64,000 nucleotides of DNA from Ustilago trichophora (GCA_900323505.1 OOIN01000005.1:1673575-1737574); one strand, 5' to 3'; shown: positions 51,972-62,452, counted from the stretch's first letter. Notes: generated by a model from the letters alone, not told the origin. Numbers and translations: made by a program.

Positions 51972-54460
51972 GGCTACCGGCACGGTGGTGTCCGGTACGT
52001 CGGCTGGCAAGCGGTGGCGAGCTACCGGGCTAATAAGGTCTGAGATTTGATCTTGTTACAGGCCTCACGTGGGCTGACCAGGGTCAGGCACAAGTGGAGG
52101 CCGGAGGAGCGCAGCAGCGGCTGTGCGCAGAAATGGCGCACAGGTGCATAAGTACTTGGCCAGCAGGTGGAGCTCACTGGCCGACTTTTCGGAGGGAAAT
52201 CCGCAGGTGGCATCCACCCGGCGATCTGTACGCGCTGAGCGCGAAAAGGCGCCACCAGGGACGTACAGGAGAGGTGCGACCAATGACGCACGGGGGAGGG
52301 ATGGCCAGGGTCTTGTCGTCATCAGGGATGGCGAGCAAGACGCTTGGGGGAGAGATATGAAGGACGCGTAGATGAGGGGGGGAATGAAGTGGGTGGCTCC
52401 CCACGGGTGCCGCCCAGAGCCGACGGACACAGGCTGATACAGCATGTGGCCACGTTGAGCCATACGGCCGCCCTCCTGGTGAGGGTGAGGCCATATATAC
52501 TCACACTGCACAGGCGTGCGATGGGGTGGAGCCCCATCCACTCTACTATCTACTAATATATCTTAACGGTCTTTCAGTTGTCAGTATCACACTGTCTCTC
52601 ATATCAATCGTCTTCGTAGCAATCCAGGCATTGCTACTACCTCGTGTGTGTGTGGCATCACATCATAGACGCCGTCGACACCTTCATCGACGCTACGGAA
52701 CCTCAACCGTAGGCAGTACCTCCACTGCGGTCCTGATACCTCCATCAGTACCATATAACGACTGTCGGAGCGCTACGGACACTCGTGCACCGACAGGCGT
52801 CAACCTGCATTCCCCGAACCCTCGTACAACCTCTCGTACGATTCGCCAAGGTCTAGTTTCGTGCCGCTCTGCCTCTGGACGGAGTGTCCACAGCGGTTAG
52901 TCGAGAGTCGCCCGTAGGCCGTTGTCCACCAATTACTTAGTGGAAAATCGCCAGAAGACATCGATTCGGCGATTCCGGGATTCTCAGGCACACGACCCCT
53001 GACATTAGAGTGGATCGTTCAAGTAGGGCCCCACATTCGAGACCATGGCAGACGAGACTCTCTCTCAGAAGCTTGACGAGCTCATCGGGCTCGTCAAGGC
53101 TCAGCTGGAGCTCACGCAACACATCAACGAGGGCGACGTCGCCAGGCGTGCCTACCAATTCCGAGAGGAACACGAGGAGCGGGCTAGGCAAGCTCCTGAG
53201 GAGGTCGATGACGGGGACGATACCACCGTCGGTAACCCGTTCTCTACCCCCACTCCTGCTGCTCGTCATCGACGGACCGTGGCCTTCGCTCCAGGCGAAA
53301 GGACCTACACGGACCGAGAGAAGTATTCGACGCCTACTGGCATCCGAAACGTCCATCCTCGTCCTACACTGGTCCGCGAAAGCACGGAGGAGGACCACGA
53401 CCTCAACGTCAATGATCTGCAGCCGGCACAGCCGAAGACCCTCTCGTATGCCTTCCCCAAGTTCAACGCAAGGGATGTCGAGGTTTTCATCCTGGAGGCT
53501 GAGGCGTGGTTCCGTTTCAACCGCGTTATGGACCACGAGACGATGGTCAACCACACTGGTGCACACTTGGATGGTGCTGCACGCGAGTGGTGGATTGCCA
53601 AGCTGCGAGTTGATAGGGCTTGTCAGGGGAAGCTGTTTCACGACTGGCACTTCTTCACGCAGCGCCTAGTCGAGCAATACAATCCGCGCAACGCTCGGAT
53701 GGAGGCGTACAACAAGTTGGTCACCCTCAAGCTCACTAGCGATGCACCTGGAGCAGCCACACGACATGTCGAACGATTCCGTGATCTGGAAGGGCAGGTC
53801 AACCTGGAGGATACGGAATTAGTCATTGACATGTTCAGGGGCAGCCTCACCCGCAGCCTGCAGGAGAAGTTCGAGCGCAACCCTCCTACGGACAGATGGG
53901 GATGGTACCGCGAGGTCGAGGACATCGACAGGCAGCGGATGCTGACGCAGCAGTCCATTGCCCGTCATGGCAGCTCACCAGCTGCCGCTCGTCCTGTGCC
54001 AGCAGCCAGGCCCGCCGTCCCTGCCACCCCCCCAGCTAGGCAGCCCATGTCGTCGACGCCAGGCGCTCCCTACCGTCCTGGTAACCGTCCACTGCCGCCG
54101 CATCTGACTCAGCGCCCCAAGCCGAGTGGACCAACGACCTTTGGCAGCGACGTGTGCCACTGGTGCAAGGGCAGCGGTCATTGGGCGAAGGATTGCCCAA
54201 GCAGGAAGCCGCCGCCGACCACACCAAGGCCCATGGGTCCCAGAGTGTCGGTAGCCCTCGCTGACGGCCAGACAGAGGATGACAGCAACGAGGCTGTGGA
54301 GCCAGAGCACGACGAGGACCTTGGGTACGACGCGGTCGATCAAGAGCCCCTAGCCCTAGGCCGCGGTGCGCCAGCCGCGGGAGAAGCACCAGTCCGTCCC
54401 GCCAAAATGGCCAACCTGACCACGCTCCGTCAGCCTGAGGGACGCATCAAAAAACACTGG
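51902..54460 (+). mobile_element. Ty3/gypsy-type LTR retrotransposon remnant (LTR-like sequence, leader, gag), truncated on the right
   Basis: A gag ORF (53045-54517) is preceded by ~1.1 kb that looks like an LTR plus leader: it starts TGTTACG at 51902 and has a TATATA promoter box at ~52492-52500. The LTR 3' boundary and primer-binding site could not be fixed. No protease, reverse transcriptase, integrase or second LTR follows. Shortly after the gag zinc knuckle the sequence changes to telomere-associated repeat DNA (~54,460). The element therefore appears cut by the event that attached the subtelomeric block. Confidence 0.6.
52491..52501 (+). promoter_or_regulatory. TATA-like box in the LTR-like region
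   Basis: CCATATATACTC lies ~550 bases upstream of gag, where a U3/R promoter is expected. Confidence 0.35.
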
Positions 54461-54517
54461 TGCAGTGCCGCAACGGAAAATTCTTTTTCCTTGGCTGGGC
54501 AGCGGACAGGTGGGTGA
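53045..54517 (+). CDS. Retrotransposon Gag protein with CCHC zinc knuckle, 3' end truncated
   Basis: The ATG at 53045 opens 490 residues. The N-terminus (~1-50) is a coiled coil (LSQKLDELIGLVKAQLELTQH). The Gag capsid-like domain spans ~135-300 (FPKFNARDVEVFILEAEAWF, HLDGAAREWWIAKL, FHDWHFFTQRLVEQYNPRNA, DLEGQVNLEDTELV). A Pro/Ala-rich linker leads to the nucleic-acid-binding knuckle CHWCKGSGHWAKDC (C-x2-C-x4-H-x4-C, ~372-385). Shortly after, at ~472, the protein-like sequence ends in KKHW and continues into low-quality residues encoded by telomere-associated DNA. In intact relatives protease would start near this point. Codon use up to the break looks normal, so the truncation is probably not ancient. 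Confidence 0.8.
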   Translation: MADETLSQKLDELIGLVKAQLELTQHINEGDVARRAYQFREEHEERARQAPEEVDDGDDTTVGNPFSTPTPAARHRRTVAFAPGERTYTDREKYSTPTGIRNVHPRPTLVRESTEEDHDLNVNDLQPAQPKTLSYAFPKFNARDVEVFILEAEAWFRFNRVMDHETMVNHTGAHLDGAAREWWIAKLRVDRACQGKLFHDWHFFTQRLVEQYNPRNARMEAYNKLVTLKLTSDAPGAATRHVERFRDLEGQVNLEDTELVIDMFRGSLTRSLQEKFERNPPTDRWGWYREVEDIDRQRMLTQQSIARHGSSPAAARPVPAARPAVPATPPARQPMSSTPGAPYRPGNRPLPPHLTQRPKPSGPTTFGSDVCHWCKGSGHWAKDCPSRKPPPTTPRPMGPRVSVALADGQTEDDSNEAVEPEHDEDLGYDAVDQEPLALGRGAPAAGEAPVRPAKMANLTTLRQPEGRIKKHWCSAATENSFSLAGQRTGG

Positions 54518-54520
54518 CGG

Positions 54521-55025
54521 ACGCGTCAAAATTCAGGGAAATTGCTAGCGTGACAGACACGCTCACCCACACTTCTCTAGTGCCTGACAGACCAATCCAA
54601 CTTTTTGGCTGAGCGGCCCACTCACCCAGCAGACTCACTGAGCTGTCCGTCACTTCACTGACTGGCAGACAGCATGAGTGACAGACATGACTGACTGACT
54701 GACTTGGTGAAGTGACAGACGTGACTGACTGGCAGACATGATTGAGGAAGTGATTCCTGCTGCAGACATATGCAGTGATCAGGTGTGTGACGGTGACCAA
54801 TGTGTACCCATGGACTGCAGCAGACGGACAAAACTCAAATACAAACATTGACAGACAATGTCAAAAAATATGTCTGCCAAAAAAATCTGATCAGAATGCT
54901 GGCCTCAAAATTGAGAGCGCAATGTGTCCTTGGAGCAAGGAGCGTGACGCGTCTGGGTATGAGTAGACAGACTTTCATTGCACCGCACACAATTTGACTC
55001 TGCGCTGACTGACTGACAGACGCGT
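54521..55025. promoter_or_regulatory. Three ACGCGT (MCB-like) boxes upstream of the RecQ gene
   Basis: ACGCGT lies at 54521-54526, 54947-54952 and 55020-55025. This hexamer is the MBF target of G1/S genes in fungi. Function here is untested. Confidence 0.4.
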
Positions 55026-55404
55026 CAAATTTCAGTGAATTCATCTTGGCAGCGTGTACATCCTTCAACAGCACTCTGAACAGCGGCTGGTCCGTCAAGT
55101 CATGGCTCCTTTGTCTGGAAGCGTGTGAAGGACAATGTTGAGACAACAGTCAATGACTCTCACGGCTGGAACCAACAAAGCTAACTCAGATGCTCCCAAA
55201 TGCAGACCGTTGCTTTGAGTTTGCTTTGTGTTTGACGGACAGCTTTTCTCACAGCTTGACTTTGACGTACTTGTCCTTTGTCCGCCATGCACCCACACCC
55301 TTGTCTGTCCTTCACACGCTGTACACCTTTGTCTGTTGTCCATTGTCCGTCACACACCACAGATCTTTGTCTGCTTGTTGCTCACCGCACAGCTTTGTCT
55401 GTCC

Positions 55405-55533
55405 GTCACTGAAACAAAATTTTCCACACCGCTCACAGATCTGCGCTATCCTTTCTTGACTTGATGGCTTTACGGTCACTGAAACAAAATTTTCCACACC
55501 GCTCACAGCTCTGCACTATCCTTTCTTGACTTG
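55405..55533 (+). repeat. Tandem duplication, 59-bp units spaced 70 bp
   Basis: 55405-55463 and 55475-55533 match at all but two of 59 positions. The units start GTCACTGAAACAAAATTTTC. Confidence 0.8.
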
Positions 55534-55719
55534 TTTGCTTTGCAGTGTGTGTCTGCATGAGCGTGAGTGCAAGTGAAACCATCTTACCTTTGTACGTTTC
55601 CCTCTTGGACACATTGAGTGCTTCAAGTGGCTGTTGCTGTAACCCGTTACGCTTGCTGGAATCCTTGACCGTGTACGTCTGACTGTGCTTGCTATGTGCG
55701 CTGCTTGTCTCCTCTGAAG

Positions 55720-55728
55720 CATATATAC
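55720..55728 (+). promoter_or_regulatory. TATA box of the telomere-linked helicase gene
   Basis: GCATATATACTG lies ~120 bases upstream of the ATG at 55841. Confidence 0.5.
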
Positions 55729-55840
55729 TGTGCCTTTCTGACCGTTGCTGACCATCATTGCTCATCAATCCAACAATCCATTCCAGCTTCTCTCTACCGT
55801 ACTCTACCACTTTTATCCACCGCCAGCAAATTCTTCAACC

Positions 55841-58800
55841 ATGTCTCAGCAATCTTTCCATCCTGATGACAGCGTACTTGCTGCTGAACTTGTTGATGCA
55901 GGCATCGACACAATTGACGCAGTCAGTGATACGGACAGGTATGTTTGGGCAATCATCACCACGCATCATCAATGATCAGCAGCTGACATCACTATTTGCA
56001 TTTTTTGAATTCAGTCACGCTCTCCCTGCTGCCAACCAAGCCGCAAATCAAGAAACCGCCATTTCCACTCCAGTGGATCCTCAGCACACCGCTCAGCTGG
56101 CACGCTTCAACTTACGCTTGGTGGACCATCCCCGCATCCTGCTCTGCACCCTGGACAGCTGTTGTCCTCAATTGCCGCTCATCCCAGACTTCAAGCACGT
56201 CACGGCTCACATCAAGAAGGTCCACAAGAAGCCGCTGGTTGGGTCTGCCAAGGAGATGCTGCGTAGCCTCCTTGATGAACTGGATGTACCGTCTCCTGGC
56301 ACGGTCTGCATCAACAAGGATCTTCTGCCAGAGCGCATGATTCCTGAGCTGGGTGAGCTCTTCCAAGGCTACCGCTGCAACTTGTGCTCCTATGCCGTCC
56401 AAGCCAAGTCTGCTTTCTACGAGCATCTGCGTGGGCATCCTGATGCTAAAGGCAGAGCATCGTACACCCATCCTGTTCCCATGCAGAAGTTGCACGAGTG
56501 CGGCAAGAAGATCTGCTACCTTCACGTCTGCAATCAAGATCTGGATCCCACACCGCCTCCTGCCATTCTCACCACCGCTCTGGATGCAAGCACCATCAGC
56601 GCCAATATCAAGACAAAGGTGGATGCCTTCCTCAAGCAGAATGAAGATTGCCTCCGTGAAGCAGACCTGCTCAAGCCAGGCATTCAGCCTGAATCTGCCA
56701 GCGGCAACATTGGTCCTTGGGCCAAGCAGCTGGGTTGGCATGCGTACTGGGCTGGCAAGCCTATTGTGGCCATTGGCGCACTCAGCAAGTCAAAAAAGGT
56801 GTGGCCTGGTGCTCATATAGACTTTGTCCATTGGGTATTGGTCATGACACAGCAAGCAGCCGCAACATGGATGACGGCTTTCCTCAAGACTGGCAGGCAG
56901 GTGCAACAGACTTTCCGTGCCTACAGTCCTGAACCAAGCCAGCCGTACAACCTCAGCCTACCAACAGTCAAGAAACGTGCGGACATGTGGGCCTTTTTAC
57001 TTGCTCTGCTTATCCATGCGGTCTTTGACGGTGTCTCTTTTGGCTATTACGGTGACAGTGACCAGACTGAGCATCTTGGTCTCAGCGCACACCTGGACTC
57101 TGTACTGCAAGATCTGCATGATCTTTACTACGGTGCAGATGCAGACATTGATCCGCTCACTGATGAAGATCTGGCAAGCAAGGCAGTGCCGCTCCTCCTC
57201 CAACTCTCTCACCTCTTGGTCACGCAACAGCCAGAGGTGTATGGTGAGAATGACAAGCTTGCTTTGGTACGGCTGTTCCTCCACCTCTGCGTCAGCGCAG
57301 ATGGCACTCCCATTCCAGTCAATGCCGCTACGTCCATCATTGCCAGCTTGGAGTTCTGCTGCCGTGCAGTGCTCTGGCAGTGGCTGTTGGATCCAGAAGA
57401 TGGTGTGCTCATTGAGCGCTCTGCTGAGGAGATTGCTGCCGAGGTTGATCTACAGATGAAGCGCTATCTGTACAGCACCAGCAGCTCCGCCAGCTCATAC
57501 CTACAATCCCTTCACCGGTATGGCACAGTACTTGCGCAAGATGATGGCACCAACTTCCACTTTTCCTGGCAGCAAGATCTCAAGAGCGTCAAGTTTGGAA
57601 CAGAGACCATCCAAGTGGACCGTCTCCAAGCTCTGATGCATGGTGCGCAAAAGCGGGCAGAAGCTTTGCTACGTCAGCTCTGCCTTTTGCCAGAGGATGC
57701 ATCACTTGCGCTCAACCTGAAGCACATTCTGGATGATCACCGCAACATGCAACCAGACTTCAGCTTTGTGGCCGCTTCTCCGGAGCTGCAGAGCATCAGC
57801 AGTGTTCTCTGCCGTGCTGCTGCTGGTAATGTACCTGCCGCACAACCCCTCATGGATCCATACTCTGATGAGTTGGAGTTCGATGCAGATGCTGCCAATG
57901 CATACTTCAGCATGCACAATGAATTCACCAAGCTGCTTGCGGTGCTCATTGAGCTTGGTAGCGGTCTGCCTGCAAGAGGTACAGAGCTGCTCCAATTGCA
58001 GCACACCAACACGCTTGTTGGTCCACGCAACCTCTTTGTGCATGATGGCAGTGTCTTCACCGCTCTGCCCAGCAAGAAAGGCACTGGACGTCAAAAGGTG
58101 ATTCCACGCTTCCTGCCATACCCAGTGGGATGCATGGTGGTCTTTTACGTAGCTCAGGTGGTGCCGTTTGTCCATCTCCTACATAATGCAGTGCTGCAGC
58201 CCCGTGCGGCCAGCTCTATGCTCTTGGTGGACCATCACGGCAATGCATGGGAGACAAATGCCGTCACCAAGATGCTGCAAGCACTCTGCCAGGAGCACAT
58301 CAGCTCTATCACGGCTGGCCTCAACATGCGCACTTGGCGGCAACTGGCAGTGAGCATTGACCGCAAGCTCATCCGTCCGAGGTCCATGACTGCAGAAGAG
58401 GTGTTGGACAGCGCTCACGATCTTCAAGCTGGACATTCAACACGGACTGCAGAGCAGCACTATGGCCTGGATGCAAGCATGCTGCATCAGCTCACGCAAG
58501 AGAGCATGGATGTCATGTTGGAAGTGTCAGAGCGGTGGCATGCATTCTGGGGTATGCCATCCCGCTTTGAAGAGGACGTCAAGCCATATGACCACCTCAT
58601 GGCAGGAAAGGCAGCAGGAGATGACTGCAAGGCAGTATCTTCACTGAAGCGGCAGCTGGATGCTTTGCAGGAGGACATGCGGTGTGTCAAGCAAAGGCTG
58701 GAGCATCCAATTGAAGTTGCTCCACCAAGCGCTACAAGTGCGGTGCCTGCTGCCCCCATTTCACGCTCTGCTGTGCTAGCAGAACCAGTCAGCAATGCAC

Positions 58801-60830
58801 TCTTCAAGGTGACCGGCAGCCACCGCACCAAGACACTGGAGCAGGCCTATGCGCTCAATGCCATCTATGCCAAGGAGACACCACTGATCATTGTCATGGC
58901 CACTGGGTCCGGCAAGTCTGCACTTTTCATGGCACCGCTGCATTGGCTGCCGCCAGCCTCTGTCATTATTGTGGTGGTGCCATTCATTGCACTCACAGAT
59001 GATCTGATGGAGCAGTGTCAGTGGGTTGGAATTGTGGCAAGCAAGTGGACAGGCTACCGGAGTGCAGACAGAGTAGAGGGCAGTCAGCTGGTCTTTGTTG
59101 CAGCAGAGAACTGCTACAGTCAAGCATTTGCCAACTGGGCGCAAGAGTTGGATCAGCAGAAGCGGTTGGCAGCCATCTTCTTTGATGAGTGCCATGTCTG
59201 CGTAACTCAAAACACCTTCCGTCCGGCAATGGAGAAGATCAAGGCACTCATCTCTGCTGTGCGGGTGCAGCAGTACTTCCTTACGGCTACGCTGCCACCA
59301 ACTCTGGTTCCCACCTTCAAGACCACACTCTGTCTCCCGCAAGATGGTACTGGCATGATCAGGGCGGCCACCAACCGCAAAAACATCTCCTACAAGGTCC
59401 AGCAACTTACATCAAGTGTGGAAATGCCATTCCAAATCAAGCGTCTCCTTGAAGCTCACCCTGCCGGTGCAGTGATGATCTTCTGCAAGTCCACCACTGC
59501 AGCACAAACCACAGCGGAGGATCTCAATTGCACTTGCGTGATCGCAGACATGCCAGAGGAGCAGAAGCAGAGAACGGTTTCAACATGGTTGCGGTGTTCT
59601 GCCACAGAGACCAACACTGGCAAACGCGTCATTGTTGGAACAACAGCTATCGGCACAGGCATCAATCCGCAACATGTCAGTCTGGTGGTCCATTGCGGTG
59701 ATACATGGGACATGGTCAGTTACGTGCAAGAGTCAGGACGCGCTGGACGTAGTGGCAGTGGAGCATCAGCGGTGCTGTTGGCCACCAGAGTCCAAACACG
59801 TGAAGCACAGGTGCAGCTCTACATAGAGGAGCGTACTTGCCGGCGTCTGGCCATCTCACGCTATCTGGACGGAATGCCGGTGACTTGCCTCAGCCAGCCA
59901 GACTTTGCGCTGTGCGACCTCTGCCAGCAGCGTGTGGAAGGACCAGTCACACCGCCAAAGAAGATCATTGGCTTGGAGTCACCGCCAGAGTCTGACAAGC
60001 GTGAGCGGCAGCAGAATGGCAAGACCCAGACTGCTGGTCAACTCCAAGCTGCAAACAGCAGCAGTAGGCGGTTGCAAGTCAGCACCACGGCCTTGGATTC
60101 ACCTACACCACGTCAGCGGCGGCATCAAGGTTTTACGGCAGCTCTAGACCTGAACCATCAGCACTCAGCAAGCAGAGGAGCGCCAAACCAGATATTATCC
60201 TCCACTGCTCAAAACCAGCTTCAGCCAGCATTGCCGGTTCTCAGTTTTACGCCTCCGCCATTTGCATTCAGCCTAAGTCCATCACCGGCACATCCACCTG
60301 TGCACATTGACATTGACACATCAAGCAGCAGATCGCTACTGCAGAGCCTTGCCGGTGTGTGCTCTTTGTGTTACCTCTTCCGCAACCAGCACACATGCTC
60401 TGGACAACATGGAATCCGACACTCTTTCAGCAACTGCAACTGCTGGCCGCAAATCAAGGACAAGTTGCCACAATCAGAGCCACGCATCAATGCAACCTAC
60501 ATTGGCGGCCTCAAGCGCTGCATGCAGAAAGCAAAGCACATTGCTTGTTACGCATGTCTGGTTCCCATCAACATTTGCGCCAACACCAGCTCAACCAATT
60601 CTACAGCATGCTCACGCAGGTATGCTGACATTGTGCTGCCCGTAGTTGCGGCAGTGCTCAGATGCAGAGAGCACACTGCCAATGTGCTGCGGTTGATTGG
60701 CTTGGATCAGATGGACCCACATGCGGTAGTGGTACAAGGTGAGCTAGGTACAGCCGTGACCTACAAAGGTGAGAGTATGCTTCTGGCATTTGCCATGTTT
60801 GCAGCGGCTGTAGAAGCAGCGGCTATGTAG
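55841..60830 (+). CDS. Telomere-linked protein: C2H2 fingers, tyrosine-recombinase-like domain and RecQ helicase
   Basis: Exon 1 is 55841-55938 (donor GTATGT); exon 2 is 56015-60830 (branch CTGACA, acceptor GAATTCAG). The product is 1,637 residues. Two zinc fingers lie at ~80-110 and ~153-175 (CNLCSYAVQAKSAFYEHLRGH). Residues ~660-865 look like a tyrosine recombinase: Arg687 in LPARGTELLQLQH, Arg808 in MRTWRQL, His840 in AGHSTR and Tyr849 in AEQHYG, the last two nine residues apart as in XerD. The RecQ core follows: Walker A K1000 (MATGSGKS), DECH at 1090, FLTATLPP, GTTAIGTGINPQ, QESGRAGR at 1271, and a RecQ-type Cys cluster (CRRL...CDLCQQ). A second Cys-rich region lies near the C-terminus. 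Telomere-linked RecQ genes are known in U. maydis and other fungi. The frame is intact, so it may be active in maintaining or mobilising chromosome ends. Confidence 0.85.
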
Positions 60831-60913
60831 ATAGAAGACTTTGCATGTTTCTCAAAATAAATCATTAATTGCATTTCCAGAGTCTGTGAAAATGCAGACA
60901 AAGTGGAGGCCTG

Positions 60914-60919
60914 ACGCGT
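60914..60919. promoter_or_regulatory. ACGCGT box upstream of the first oxygenase gene
   Basis: TGACGCGTCA is a perfect 10-bp palindrome, 290 bases before the ATG at 61201. Confidence 0.3.
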
Positions 60920-60936
60920 CAATGAGGTTGAATGAG

Positions 60937-61152
60937 TCCATCTCAAAGAGACGCGCAAATTTCAGAAATTGGTCCATCTCAAAGAGACGCGCAAATTCCA
61001 AGAATCAGTCAGTCTCAAAGAGATGGATGAAAATTCAAAATCAGTCCGTCTCAAAGAGACGGATCAAAATCCAAACTGGACACGTCTCAAAGAGATGGAT
61101 CAAAATCCAAACTGGACATGTCTCAAAGAGATGGATCAAAATCCAAACTGGA
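60937..61152 (+). repeat. 36-bp minisatellite, six units
   Basis: Units of 36 bases start at 60937, 60973, 61009, 61045, 61081 and 61117. All contain (G/A)TCTCAAAGAGA. A partly inverted seventh unit follows (GTCTCTTTGAG at 61155). The period keeps one frame open, encoding 12-residue repeats upstream of and in frame with the oxygenase gene. Confidence 0.85.
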
Positions 61153-61200
61153 CACGTCTCTTTGAGTTGGATCACACTTCCCATGGTACATCACACCACA

Positions 61201-62334
61201 ATGACATACATACCTGTACCTGGCGGCACTTCTCAAGCAGATCAGAAGCGCATCAAGAGGCTGCAGTACAGCCTTGCGTCCATCAATGCCAAGACGTACA
61301 CCCTTGACAAACAGTACAAGGTAATGGAGAAGGATCGGCAGGCAAAGTGCTCTTGGACCTTGCCCATCATCACCGGCCAGGCCATCACCTCTTTTGATGA
61401 CTGCAAGAACACAGTCTACACCCGCAACATCAGCCTCCAGGACAGCAAGACCAGGAATGTCTTCCTCCAGCGCTTCTGTCCGGCCACTGAGTCTGCTGCC
61501 TCCAGCATGACCAAGAGCTATAGCAAAGGTGCCACCTTGTTCCGCAAGGTCATGGAGACAGCCAAGTGCAAGAAACACAAGGCAGACACTCGGCAGACAG
61601 TGGATCAGCAGCAGCACTTTCCACACTACCACTTTGGCATCTGGTACGACAAGATGATGGTCAGCTTGACTCTATCGGAAGAGACTCAGCAGCCAGGCAG
61701 GGAGGAAGGCAGGCAAGCTGTGGCGGAGTTCTGCATCTGGTTCAAAGAGTTCACCCGCAAGTTTGTTCTCCCCATCATCAAGAATGGCCACTCTGGTCTC
61801 TGTGATACCTTCAGGTCAGAGCTTCAAGAGCGCATGGATGTCCACTTCCCTTGGGCAGAGAAGCAAGTGGATGACCTGGACCGGTACTGCCACCCGCTGT
61901 ACTCCACCATCTCACCATTCCTTGGCTTCTCCAGCAATGTGCACAAAGACGTGAAGGATGCAGACGTGTCTATCCTGGTCAACCTCGGACAACATGCTCT
62001 CTTGCAGCTGCCAGAGTATGGCATAGCAGTGGAGCTGCAACCACAAGACATCGTCATGTTCCTTTCCAACAGCGTGGAACACCTCACCGTCCAACACCCA
62101 GCTCATGTAAAGGCAAGATCAGACCCTGGAGAGTGCATGGCCATCAGCTGCTTCTTCCGCAAAGGGCTTCAGCAACAGAGAGAGCCAAAGAAGCACAACC
62201 ATACATACTACGCAAGGAAGGCAGAGGAGGAGCAAGAGGCAGAGCGGCAAGCAGCATCAAAGAAGCGCAGGGTGGAGCAGTGCGGTGAGGCTGGGGGACT
62301 TGCCTCTGGAGCTGTAAAAAAGAGTCCAGAATGA
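61201..62334 (+). CDS. 2-oxoglutarate/Fe(II) oxygenase-like subtelomeric protein, copy A
   Basis: The ATG at 61201 gives 377 residues. The frame is open upstream to the helicase stop, and an ATG at 60892 would add twelve-residue repeats, but that leaves only ~60 bases for a promoter. The core shows HFGIWYDKMMVSLTL, FLGFSSNVHKDVKDADVSILVNLGQ with an HxD pair, LLQLPEYGIAVELQPQDIVMF, a distal His in VEHLTVQHP, and MAISCFFRKG. This order fits the double-stranded beta-helix of 2OG/Fe(II) dioxygenases. The gene at 62562-63587 aligns with it across the same blocks. The C-terminus is a basic Lys/Arg/Glu helix. TET/JBP-type members of this superfamily expanded with mobile elements in basidiomycetes, which makes nucleic acid a possible substrate. 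That is inference. Confidence 0.6.
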   Translation: MTYIPVPGGTSQADQKRIKRLQYSLASINAKTYTLDKQYKVMEKDRQAKCSWTLPIITGQAITSFDDCKNTVYTRNISLQDSKTRNVFLQRFCPATESAASSMTKSYSKGATLFRKVMETAKCKKHKADTRQTVDQQQHFPHYHFGIWYDKMMVSLTLSEETQQPGREEGRQAVAEFCIWFKEFTRKFVLPIIKNGHSGLCDTFRSELQERMDVHFPWAEKQVDDLDRYCHPLYSTISPFLGFSSNVHKDVKDADVSILVNLGQHALLQLPEYGIAVELQPQDIVMFLSNSVEHLTVQHPAHVKARSDPGECMAISCFFRKGLQQQREPKKHNHTYYARKAEEEQEAERQAASKKRRVEQCGEAGGLASGAVKKSPE

Positions 62335-62452
62335 CAAGTCCCCCAGCCAAAATTGCTTTCGAGAATCAGGCAATGAATTTTGGCTGGTGAGCACAGAGGG
62401 GGACTTGCCTGTTTGTCGAAGCAAAAATGGCTGAAAGAGACAAGTCCCCCTC
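62289..62452. repeat. Paired hairpins sharing GGGGGACTTG motifs
   Basis: Arms are 62289-62304 with 62333-62348 (15/16), 62343-62353 with 62376-62386 (11/11), and 62396-62409 with 62439-62452 (13/14). The first pair covers the stop codon of the oxygenase gene. They may form RNA terminators or DNA cruciforms. Confidence 0.7.

Larger units (their letters stand above)
54461..55840. repeat. Telomere-associated repeat region and leader of the RecQ gene
   Basis: 1.4 kb dominated by short TGACTGAC, GACAGAC and GTCTGTC(C/T) words in degenerate tandem. It includes a 59-bp duplication and three ACGCGT sites (54521, 54947, 55020). Two of these extend to GACGCGTCAAA(A/T)TTCAG. No ORF with coding character. 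This is candidate promoter and telomere-associated sequence. Confidence 0.65.

Noticed and set aside
54775..55464. Short ORFs in the telomere-associated leader
   Set aside because: They are translations of TGAC/GTCTGT word repeats with no protein-like pattern.
60841..61200. Start of oxygenase copy A at a codon near 60841 or 60892
   Set aside because: The first is not ATG, and the second is only ~60 bases after the helicase stop. ATG 61201 with A at -3 is preferred, though the longer form is not excluded.
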